From Bog-366 sp963722555 (GTDB lineage Bacteria > Acidobacteriota > Terriglobia > UBA7540), in NCBI GenBank assembly GCA_963722555.1, contig CAVRNQ010000007.1, positions 1,364,001-1,428,000 of the forward strand: DNA of 64,000 nucleotides, written 5' to 3'. Positions 44,797 to 52,309 of this stretch are shown one piece after another; the first letter of the stretch is position 1; each line of letters starts with the position of its first letter. The notes beneath the pieces were generated by a model. It made no database searches and was not told the DNA's origin. It saw only the letters and a program-made list of their open reading frames with translations. The position numbers were made by a program, and so were the translations under genes.

Positions 44797-47376
44797 ATGG
44801 CACGCCGGAAAACCAAGCCCGCCAACCCAACTCAAAGCGAGTTGCTCGACATCACGGCCAAGCTGCGAACGGCGCCGTGCGTTCCTGCGTTGCGCGAAGC
44901 CCTGAAGGCGTGGCGCGCGGGCGGCTACAAAGGCATCACGGACACGACGCGCATCCTGCTCAATTTCTGGTTTGAGACCGATCACAAACTTCCCTCCGGT
45001 CTGCCCTTCAAATATCATCCGTCGCAACGAGACGCGATCGAGACATTGATCTTCGTTTGGGAATTCGAAAAGGTCCGTAGCCGGAAGACCCTCCTCGAAC
45101 GTTACGCGCAAGACCTGCGAGACCTGAGGTTGCCGCCTTACGATGACTTCGCCCGCTACTGCGTAAAGATGGCAACGGGCAGCGGAAAAACGAAGGTCAT
45201 GGCGCTGGCCGTTGCCTGGCAGTTCTTGAACGCGGCACGCGAAGCTGACGAAGTCTCGAAGGACTATGCCAAGACGTTCCTGCTGATCGCACCCAACGTC
45301 ATAGTTCTTGAGCGGCTAAAAACAGACTTTGCGGGCGGGCGAATTTTCCGCGCCGACCCCATGATTCCCAAGGAGCTTGAAATATTTTGGGACTTTGACT
45401 GCGTGATGCGCGACGAGGGTGAGAAGGCACACGCTGAGGGTACGCTGTTTCTGACCAACATACAGCAATTCTACGAACGGCCCGACCGGTCTGGCGACTC
45501 AGAGCCAGAGGTAATGACCCAGATGCTCGGCCCCCCGCCGCCGACCCACAAACTCGAATTGACCGACTTTGGCGAACGGATAGGCTTGAGAGCGGGGAAC
45601 CTTGTGGTGATCAACGACGAGGCTCACCACACCCACGAGGAAGACAACGAGTGGAACAAGGTGATTCGCAGGCTGCACGCCAAAACGCCGCTCACCGCTC
45701 AACTTGATTTCTCCGCAACACCGCGATTCCAAAAGGGAGCGATCTTCCCTTGGACAATCTTCGACTACCCACTCAAGCAGGCCATTATTGACGGTATCGT
45801 GAAGCGTCCCATGAAGGGAATCGCAAAAATCACCGAAGCCAAATCCGATTACGCGAGCGTCCGTTACAAACCGTACCTGACCGCAGGAGTCGAACGCTGG
45901 CGCGAATACAGCGAGCAACTGAAGCCTCTCAAAAAGAATCCTGTGCTCTTCATCATGTTGAATACGACGGAGGATGCGGAGGATGTTGCGGATTGGCTGC
46001 GCACCAAATACCCCCAAGAATTCAGCGGCGAGAAGACGCAAGTGATTCACACCGACAAATCAGGGGAGGTGAGCAAAAAAGACCTGGATGAGGCCCGCAA
46101 AGCAGTCCGAAACGTTGACCAACAGGACAGTCCCATCAATTCGATAGTGAGCGTCCTGATGCTCCGTGAAGGCTGGGACGTTCAGAACGTGACCGTGGTA
46201 GTTGGTTTGCGACCGTACACAGCCAAGGCCAACATTCTGCCCGAGCAAACTATCGGGCGGGGATTGCGGTTGATGTTTCGCGAGATTCCAACGACGTACA
46301 CCGAGCGCGTCGATATTATCGGCAATAACGCTTTCCTGGAATTTGTTGATGACTTGGAGAAGCTCGAAGAGCTGAAGCTCGAAAGCTTTGAACTTGGCAA
46401 AGACAAACTACACATCGTTACCATCATGCCCATGGAAGACCGCAAAGAGTTTGATATCGGCTTGCCCGTTTTGACTCCTTCGCTGGTCAGAAAAAAGAGT
46501 CTGGCCGAAGAGATTGCAGGATTAAACGTGATGGGCTTCAACACTATAGTCCTGCCGATGAGCGAAGATGACCCGCGCACGAAAACGTTTCGGTACGAAG
46601 GCTATGACATCATCACTCTGAAGAAAGAAGTGGAGCGTGATTACACCATCCCGGACCCGCAGACAGCGCAGGAAGTGATCGGTTATTACGCGCGGCGCAT
46701 CGCCGATGCAGTAAAGTTGCCTTCCCAATTTGCGGCCTTAGCGCCTAAAGTGAGAGAATTCTTTGAGGAAAAGGCATACGGACATTGGGTTGACTTAAAT
46801 GATCTGGCTACCGTAAAGGCCATGAGCACGGCAGTTGCCCATTATGTGTGCGTTGATGTTTTCAAGAAAGCGTTGCTCGAATTGACGATTGAAGAACAAA
46901 CACCGACGCTGCTCGAACCAGCGCGCATGCTTTTAACTTGTCAGCCGTTCCCATGGTCCCGCCCGGTGTGGGAGGGGCGAAAGACCGTCTTTAACTTGGT
47001 GCCCTGCGATAACGATTTCGAACGGAACTTTGCCAAGTTTCTGGACAACGCCAACGACGTTCGCTCATTCGCCAAATTACCCCAAGCTTTCGGTTTTGCC
47101 ATAGAATACACCGACGGCGCGATGAACCTAAAATCGTACTATCCCGACTTTGTCGCGGTGGATGATAAAGGTGGCCATTGGCTGCTCGAAACAAAAGGTC
47201 AGGAAACGGTCCAGGTGCTGCGTAAAGATATGGCAGCGACCCAATGGTGCGAAAGTGCGTCAAAGCTCTCTGGGACTGTCTGGAAGTACAGCAAGGTTCC
47301 TCAGAAAGAATTCGAAACTTTACGGCCTACCCGGTTGTCAGAACTTTCCGCACTGTATACGCCGTTGTTTAAATAG
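44797..47376 (+). CDS. Type III restriction enzyme Res subunit (helicase-endonuclease)
   Basis: An 859-residue SF2 helicase with a C-terminal nuclease. Walker A MATGSGKTKVMA places G128-T132, the DEAH-type Walker B is NDEAHHTHEED with D274-E-A-H277, and motif VI is QTIGRGLRLMF. The C-terminus has the PD-(D/E)xK nuclease: YPDFVAVDDKGGHWLLETKG with D784, E798 and K800. With Mod it forms the ATP-dependent restriction complex that cuts unmethylated DNA at a distance. The frame is intact. The gene ends 2 kb before galE in otherwise repeat-rich sequence. Confidence 0.93.
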   Translation: MARRKTKPANPTQSELLDITAKLRTAPCVPALREALKAWRAGGYKGITDTTRILLNFWFETDHKLPSGLPFKYHPSQRDAIETLIFVWEFEKVRSRKTLLERYAQDLRDLRLPPYDDFARYCVKMATGSGKTKVMALAVAWQFLNAAREADEVSKDYAKTFLLIAPNVIVLERLKTDFAGGRIFRADPMIPKELEIFWDFDCVMRDEGEKAHAEGTLFLTNIQQFYERPDRSGDSEPEVMTQMLGPPPPTHKLELTDFGERIGLRAGNLVVINDEAHHTHEEDNEWNKVIRRLHAKTPLTAQLDFSATPRFQKGAIFPWTIFDYPLKQAIIDGIVKRPMKGIAKITEAKSDYASVRYKPYLTAGVERWREYSEQLKPLKKNPVLFIMLNTTEDAEDVADWLRTKYPQEFSGEKTQVIHTDKSGEVSKKDLDEARKAVRNVDQQDSPINSIVSVLMLREGWDVQNVTVVVGLRPYTAKANILPEQTIGRGLRLMFREIPTTYTERVDIIGNNAFLEFVDDLEKLEELKLESFELGKDKLHIVTIMPMEDRKEFDIGLPVLTPSLVRKKSLAEEIAGLNVMGFNTIVLPMSEDDPRTKTFRYEGYDIITLKKEVERDYTIPDPQTAQEVIGYYARRIADAVKLPSQFAALAPKVREFFEEKAYGHWVDLNDLATVKAMSTAVAHYVCVDVFKKALLELTIEEQTPTLLEPARMLLTCQPFPWSRPVWEGRKTVFNLVPCDNDFERNFAKFLDNANDVRSFAKLPQAFGFAIEYTDGAMNLKSYYPDFVAVDDKGGHWLLETKGQETVQVLRKDMAATQWCESASKLSGTVWKYSKVPQKEFETLRPTRLSELSALYTPLFK

Positions 47377-47636
47377 GTTCTAAATGCCGAAGCAAGCGTA
47401 GCGCGGACCTCCGCTGTGTGAGATTCCCGGCTTTTCGCGCCCGCCTTTCTGTCAGGACCAGCCCCCGAACTTCGCCCCTGTGCTTCTCGCGCCCGCTTCA
47501 GCAAGTTTCTGCGTTAAGGCAGAATTTCTTGCTTGACATGGTTAACTCTGATGTTATTATAGCCAAGGTACCGAGCGCCCCGGCTCGGCAGAAGCTACTC
47601 GGGAGATAGCTTGGCCCTTGCCACCCACGAAGCAGG

Positions 47637-47782
47637 GAGTAGGCAGAAGGCAGAAGGCAGAAGGCAGTAGGCAGAATGCTGACTCCTTACTCCTGGCTCC
47701 TGGCTCCTAACTTCTAGCTCCTGACTGCTGGCTGCTGAACGCTGATGGCTGATGGCTGATGGCTGATGGCTGATGGCTGAAC
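47637..47782. repeat. Three consecutive heptanucleotide arrays
   Basis: The first array has the unit GGCAGAA/GGCAGTA, the second GCTCCTG/GCTCCTA with drift to TAACTTC and GACTGCT, and the third GCTGATG or GATGGCT repeated about five times. All have a period of seven. Confidence 0.8.
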
Positions 47783-47823
47783 GCCAAGCCCGCGAGCGTG
47801 AGAATTGCGAAAATGTCCAGCTC

Positions 47824-48085
47824 TTCCATTATGTTGATGATAATAAATGTACTTAGCTGTATTCATCATGATTCTGCAAAGTCATCAAGTCGTTGCAATT
47901 AAACAAGTTAAGTACATTGCGTTGACGTCGACATCCGAAAAAAAGGGGGCCCCAAAATGAAGGTAAGTTCCATTATGTTGTTGAAAACAAATGTAGAAAA
48001 AATGTCAGTTTGTGGGCTTTCCATTATGCTGATGAAAATACACGAGTTATAGTTGTCTTTCCATTATGTTGATGATAATAAAGTG
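47824..48085. repeat. Four AT-rich iteron-like repeats plus nested inverted repeat
   Basis: Four copies of TTCCATTATGTTGATGATAA (with substitutions) begin at 47824, 47968, 48019 and 48059. Intervals are 144, 51 and 40 bases. Between the first two, AATGTACTTA at 47846 pairs with TAAGTACATT at 47909, and within that TGCAA at 47875 pairs with TTGCA at 47893. The block is much more AT-rich than its surroundings. Confidence 0.75.
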
Positions 48086-48095
48086 GGTTAGCGGC

Positions 48096-48150
48096 GTAGG
48101 CAGTAGGCGGAAGGCGGTAGGCAGAAGGCGGTAGGAAGAAGGCGGCGGGT
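48096..48150. repeat. Heptanucleotide array GGCGGTA/GGCAGAA
   Basis: Imperfect tandem copies of GGCGGTA, GGCAGAA and GGCGGAA with a period of seven, separated from the arrays at 47637-47782 by the iteron-like block. Confidence 0.7.
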
Positions 48151-48164
48151 GGCGATTGGTCCTT

Positions 48165-48216
48165 TGTAGCGGCGATGTCCTCATCGCCGATCGCCGGTGG
48201 GGACACCGGCGCTACA
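48165..48216. repeat. Inverted pair of GTAGC half-elements
   Basis: TGTAGCGGCGATGTCCTCAT...CGCCG followed by CGGTGGGGACACCGGCGCTACA. Each half folds into a short hairpin, and the two face each other, as at 31459 and 43343, but the arms are only partly complementary to each other. Confidence 0.7.
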
Positions 48217-48943
48217 GTGGCCGCCCGCTCGGAGCGGGCGGAAGGAGGTGGGACAGCCCGCCCGCATCACTCGAACGCGTAACGGCCTACCTGAAAGATC
48301 GTGCCCCACGCTCGAGGTTATGGTTCGGAAGGCCGTGGAAGGTGGAACGATCCATTGGGAATGGGAAGCGCCCTTCCCGGAAAATAGGACGACTGTGCTT
48401 TGAAAGCGGGCCAGACTCCCATCGGCGTGGCATCAGTAACCAGCAGTCGCCTTGTTTATCGACGATCCGCAGGGGCAATCCGAAGTTCAGGCCGGGCGAC
48501 GGCGTGCTCGGAAGTAATGCGCCTGTCTGGATGGCGCGCACACCGTGAAGCTCATCCACTACCGGTGCCCGGGGGGGACTTCCGAAGGAGGGGAGCCTTG
48601 GCGGCAAGGGTGTTCGTCGGGGCGAAGGGGTATTCAAACTTGCCGCCAAGGGCTCAGCGCCGCTGTTGGGCGGGTCAATCCGCGGCACTGGAGGGCAATA
48701 AATGCCAATGTCTCTGTAATCGGCCAGGGGCAAGAAAACTTGAGTCGATTTGTATGCAACACTCATACCAGGACGATCCGCGAAGGCCGGTGCAAAAGCG
48801 AGGGCAACTGGGATGAGGAAGCGTTAATGGTTTGATTGCGCCCCCGCCGCGCTCGTCTGCATGCGGAAGCTGAACTATACAGAGCGACATGAGCTCTTGC
48901 GCATTCCGCGGCGGTCTATAAACGCCGGTCCTTCTTCATGGAG

Positions 48944-48992
48944 GAGCCGGCGCTCCCCGCAGGGTGCGGGGCAGGCGCCGAGCGCCGCTACA
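48944..48992 (-). repeat. GTAGC-type hairpin
   Basis: On the minus strand TGTAGCGGCGCTCGGC...GGGGAGCGCCGGCTCC; GGCGCT pairs with AGCGCC and an inner stem CCCCGCA/TGCGGGG caps it. Lies upstream of the 114-residue hypothetical gene. Confidence 0.6.
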
Positions 48993-49085
48993 ATTCATGT
49001 CGCTACGAATTATGTTGCTCTGTATATAATGGTTGCTTCGGGCTCGAGATTCTTCCGAGGCCTGAGCCCGCAAGGACTTATCAAC

Positions 49086-49430
49086 ATGAGCTACGTGGTT
49101 ACGCCTTTCCAAGTCAGTTCGCGGGGACTAGGGGAGCCTGTGAAGGTCCGCTTTGTGCATTTGTTCCCCGCCATCGCGACTCGGCACAGCGACACGATTG
49201 ATTGCGTGTTCCTGGTCGAAGGACAGCACGCCACGGTGGCAATCTCCTGCGCAGCCCTGACAGAACTACGTGAGAAAGACGGGAAGTATCTGGGGGACCA
49301 ACAACTCGCAGAGATTGCGGCGCTTGCCCTGCGTCGCACCTTGGAACAGGGTTACGACGCCGCGCAAACCGAACTCCCTATCGGCGCGGACCAGCTCCGC
49401 GCCCTGGGAAGGGAATTGGGGTATCTCTAA
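49086..49430 (+). CDS. Conserved-looking hypothetical protein
   Basis: A 114-residue soluble protein (MSYVVTPFQVSSRG; KVRFVHLFPAIATRHSDTID; LVEGQHATVAISCAALTELR; GDQQLAEIAALALRRTLEQG). The amphipathic helix and mixed alpha-beta pattern look like a true small domain, but I do not recognise a family. AAGGA lies eight bases before the ATG. It faces the galE gene (convergent, gap 73 bases). The upstream region is repeat-rich. Coding is likely; function unknown. Confidence 0.65.
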   Translation: MSYVVTPFQVSSRGLGEPVKVRFVHLFPAIATRHSDTIDCVFLVEGQHATVAISCAALTELREKDGKYLGDQQLAEIAALALRRTLEQGYDAAQTELPIGADQLRALGRELGYL

Positions 49431-49503
49431 GGGCCGGCAGCGGAGCCGCACCCGCGCCAGGCGGAGTTTCCGTTTACCCGGTGGGGCAGGGGGTTGAGTC
49501 AGT

Positions 49504-50484
49504 TTACTTCCCGCCCTTGCCAGCCGCGTGCCAGTTCCAGGCACTCTGCACAATGGGTTCCAATCCAGGATTGCGTGGTATCCAGCCTAGAGTCTTGCCC
49601 GCCTGGCTGGCATCGGCGACCAGCACGGCCGGGTCACCGGCGCGCCGCGGTCCTTCGCGAACCGGCACGGGTTGGGGTGAGATTTTTCCCACCGCGTTAA
49701 TGACCTCGCGCACGGAGTGTCCACTGCCGGTGCCCAGGTTCAGCGCCCGGCTGGAGCCTCCGCGCAAGAGATACTCCAGCGCCAGCACGTGGGCCTGGGC
49801 CAAGTCAGTGACGTGGATGTAGTCCCGGATGGCGGTGCCATCCGGTGTAGGGTAATCGGTGCCGTAGATCTCGACGTACGCGCGCTGGCCGAGCGCGGCC
49901 TGGATGATGAGCGGAATGAGGTGTGTTTCAGGGTCGTGGCCTTCGCCCAGTTCGCCCTCGGGGTCCGCTCCGGCGGCGTTGAAATATCGCAAGGCAATCC
50001 ATCCCAGGCCGTAGGCATTTCCATACCACTCGAGGGCCCGTTCCATCATCAGCTTGGTTTCGCCGTAGGGGTTCACCGGCCGAGTGGAGTGTTCCTCGGG
50101 AATGGGAACCTTCTGCGGCTCGCCGTAAGTGGCCGCCGAGGAGGAAAATACGATCCGCTTCACTCCCGCCTCCAGCATGGCGTCCAGCAGACGCAGGGTG
50201 TTGACCACGTTATTCCAGAAGTATTTCCTGGGCTCCCGGACCGATTCGCCCACCAGCAGGCTCGCTGCAAAATGCATAACGGCTTCGACGCGCTGGTCCC
50301 TGATTACGCGCAACAACAACTCCGTGTCGGCCAGATCTTGTTCGAAGAAAGGTCCCCATTTTACCGCCCAGCGATGGCCGAAGCTGAGGTTGTCAAGAAC
50401 CACGGGTTCGTGGCCCGCCCTCGCCAAAGCCTTGGCGGTGTGACTTCCGATATAGCCCGCCCCACCTGTCACCAAAACCCGCAT
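49504..50484 (-). CDS. galE: UDP-glucose 4-epimerase
   Basis: A 326-residue short-chain dehydrogenase of the GalE type. NAD-binding VTGGAGYIGSHTAKAL is at residues 5-20, the active-site serine lies in VFSSSAATYGEPQKVPIPE, and the YxxxK pair is in NPYGETKLMMERAL. The C-terminal FNAAGADPEGELGEGHDPET is typical of bacterial GalE. It interconverts UDP-glucose and UDP-galactose in the cytoplasm, for polysaccharide or galactose use. No other sugar-nucleotide genes are close by. Confidence 0.95.
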   Translation of the reverse strand: MRVLVTGGAGYIGSHTAKALARAGHEPVVLDNLSFGHRWAVKWGPFFEQDLADTELLLRVIRDQRVEAVMHFAASLLVGESVREPRKYFWNNVVNTLRLLDAMLEAGVKRIVFSSSAATYGEPQKVPIPEEHSTRPVNPYGETKLMMERALEWYGNAYGLGWIALRYFNAAGADPEGELGEGHDPETHLIPLIIQAALGQRAYVEIYGTDYPTPDGTAIRDYIHVTDLAQAHVLALEYLLRGGSSRALNLGTGSGHSVREVINAVGKISPQPVPVREGPRRAGDPAVLVADASQAGKTLGWIPRNPGLEPIVQSAWNWHAAGKGGK

Positions 50485-50652
50485 GCGTCATCCTCCCGCG
50501 GCTTTACCGATGTTGCTTCCAAGTTTGCCCTGCAACATACCGCGACTGCCTCATGCTGCGCAACCCGAATTCCCCATCGTGGCGGCCACGTGCACCACCT
50601 TTTCGAGATGCTGAGGCGAGCCGGCGCAGGAAACAGCGCGGAGTCCTGAGGA

Positions 50653-51132
50653 TCAGCTTGCGGACTGGCCCAGCACCGACTCCAGGTTCTTGAGGATGCG
50701 CTCGACGTGCGAGCCGCGCCAGTAGATGTGTCCGCAGCCTGCGCAGCGAAAGAACTCCTCATAAATTCGGAAGACTTTGGGGTCGACGTGGGGTTCGATG
50801 GCGCGTTTATCCACTCTGGCAATACGAGAATTGCACAGCGTACAGCGCGTCCAAAGGGCAGAGTGTGTGTCCAGGCCAAGATGCTCGACGAGTTCCCGCA
50901 ACTGCTCCGGGGGGTGCTCGCTTTTCAGGCTGTACACGCGCTCGATGCCGGAGAAGCGCTTCTGGAGCTCGCCGCGTGTCAGGACCAGGCGTCCGCCTTG
51001 CCGCGCGAATTCGAGGAGCTGCGTGGGGCTACTGTCGGGTGCGTACCACGTGTCGTACCCCAGCAGGCGCAACAGCTTGGCCAACCGCCCTAGCATCCGA
51101 TCCGCCGCGAATTGGATCTCCAAGGAATCCAC
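50653..51132 (-). CDS. Mut7-C RNase domain protein with zinc ribbon
   Basis: A 159-residue protein. The N-terminal part (FAADRMLGRLAKLLRLLGYD; RLVLTRGELQKRF) is a PIN-like Mut7-C fold with the usual acidic residues (AADRML, TRGEL in place of TRD). The C-terminus has a zinc ribbon: CTLCNSRIA and FRCAGCGHIYWRGSHV. These proteins are predicted RNases of unknown role. It is on the same strand as galE, 169 bases upstream of it, so they could be cotranscribed. Confidence 0.85.
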   Translation of the reverse strand: MDSLEIQFAADRMLGRLAKLLRLLGYDTWYAPDSSPTQLLEFARQGGRLVLTRGELQKRFSGIERVYSLKSEHPPEQLRELVEHLGLDTHSALWTRCTLCNSRIARVDKRAIEPHVDPKVFRIYEEFFRCAGCGHIYWRGSHVERILKNLESVLGQSAS

Positions 51133-51709
51133 GGGATACCTGGAGGAAGTTTACCGCGTCGAGGTCCGCCAGGGAAATTATTTGGCCAGATGTTGGTGGG
51201 GCATGCAGAAAAGGAAAGACCCGTCCGGCTCAGGGCTTATCAGGAAGGATTGTGGGGTTGCTAGTTACAAATCCCGGACGGGTCGGTGGGCTTGTGTGTA
51301 GGGTCAGCGGCTCATTTGCCGCGCTCTTTCCTCCTACCAAAACTTAAGATAAGGAATCCTGCCGCCAGGAGCCGGGCTCTCTTGGGGTCTGGCGCTGCCC
51401 TCGCTGGCCCAACACGGCGCGCCTGATTCGACCTCTTGCCCGCTGCACTTAATCCCTGGAGCGTCGACTTGGCCACTGCAAGTGGCCTTCTCTAGTGAGC
51501 CGCGCTGTCACCCGCCTGGCGTAGGCGGCCAGACCAGCAGGATTCCGGCTCAACTTCACTTTATGGACTGAGAACCCTTCCGCCTGTTGCTTGGTTCCTA
51601 TGTCAAGATACGCTACTTTACAGCAGTGTCAAGGAAGTTGGGGTCTCCTGGGCACTATTATTACATTTGTGTTAAGATTCAAGCTTGTTGGTCAAAGGGA
51701 GACCCCTCC
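51133..51709. other. Intergenic region upstream of the XRE gene
   Basis: 577 bases between divergently transcribed genes. One clear hairpin, GGCCACT and AGTGGCC with a 3-base loop, lies near 51471-51487. No gene, no family repeat with clear edges, and no convincing promoter were found. Confidence 0.5.
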
Positions 51710-52186
51710 ATGAGCATTGGAACCCGAATCATTCAGCTTCGTGACCAGATGGGTATGACCCAACGGGATCTGAGCGAGCGCACCGGGCTGGCCGGTTCCT
51801 ATCTTTCGCGCATTGAGAACCGCCATCTGGAGCCGCGCCCGCGCACCTTGCGCAAGATCGCGGCGGCCCTGGGCGTTCCCATGAGCGACCTTTTCCAAGA
51901 ACGCCCCGCCCAGCTGGGGACGTTGCGTTGCCTCATCACCAATTCGGGAACTTGTGTCGCGGACTCGCTGCGCTCCAGCCGGGGTAAGCCCGCGGATCCC
52001 CATACGGAGCAATACAGCCCACGCCAGTTGCAGTTGCTACGCATGGCCAACTATTTGATTCAGACGGCCGACGCGCGCCTGCTGGACTCGTTCGACGTGC
52101 TGCTCGGCGCCCTGCTCAATGCGGAGCGGCACAAGGCGCTGGGGCGGGAGGAAAGCGCCCTCCCCTTGGCGGGAGAAACGTTCTAG
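51710..52186 (+). CDS. XRE-family transcriptional regulator
   Basis: A 158-residue protein. Residues about 6-62 form a Cro/C1-type helix-turn-helix (IIQLRDQMGMTQRDLSERTG then LAGSYLSRIENRHLEPRPRT). The rest (LLRMANYLIQTADARLLDSF) is helical and could mediate dimerisation. ATG 51710 has GGGAG eight bases upstream. Target genes are unknown; the neighbours on each side are a Mut7-C protein and a hydrolase, neither obviously linked. The AT-rich region just upstream could hold its operator but no palindrome stands out. Confidence 0.85.
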   Translation: MSIGTRIIQLRDQMGMTQRDLSERTGLAGSYLSRIENRHLEPRPRTLRKIAAALGVPMSDLFQERPAQLGTLRCLITNSGTCVADSLRSSRGKPADPHTEQYSPRQLQLLRMANYLIQTADARLLDSFDVLLGALLNAERHKALGREESALPLAGETF

Positions 52187-52309
52187 GGCTGGGCAGCGCT
52201 CCTACTGCATGGGTGCGGGTGAGGACGCCACCCCGAACCTTGTCCACGTGCCGCCGATTGACCTTTGCCTTTTCCTTTCCAGGGTTTCGTGCCGCGGCCT
52301 TCCTCCGCC

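Larger units (their letters stand above)
47377..49085. other. 1.7 kb non-coding region downstream of the restriction locus
   Basis: No gene is supported. In order it contains: a degenerate GTAGC hairpin (47398-47435), three kinds of heptanucleotide arrays (47637-47782), an AT-rich block with four iteron-like repeats and a nested inverted repeat (47824-48085), another heptanucleotide array (48096-48150), an inverted pair of GTAGC half-elements (48165-48216), about 700 bases without recognisable structure, and a further hairpin (48944-48992). A 159-codon minus-strand frame at 48287-48766 looks like chance. Confidence 0.65.

Noticed and set aside
47824..47918. The nested inverted repeat as a retron msr-msd
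   Set aside because: No reverse transcriptase gene lies nearby and the stem lacks a recognisable priming guanosine layout.
47824..48085. The four repeats as a CRISPR array
   Set aside because: Repeat intervals are 144, 51 and 40 bases, repeats are only partly alike, and no Cas gene is in the window.
48287..48766. A 159-codon minus-strand frame in the repeat-rich gap
   Set aside because: Low-complexity Pro/Arg/Ser-rich sequence, no ribosome binding site, no family resemblance; it overlaps no conserved feature.
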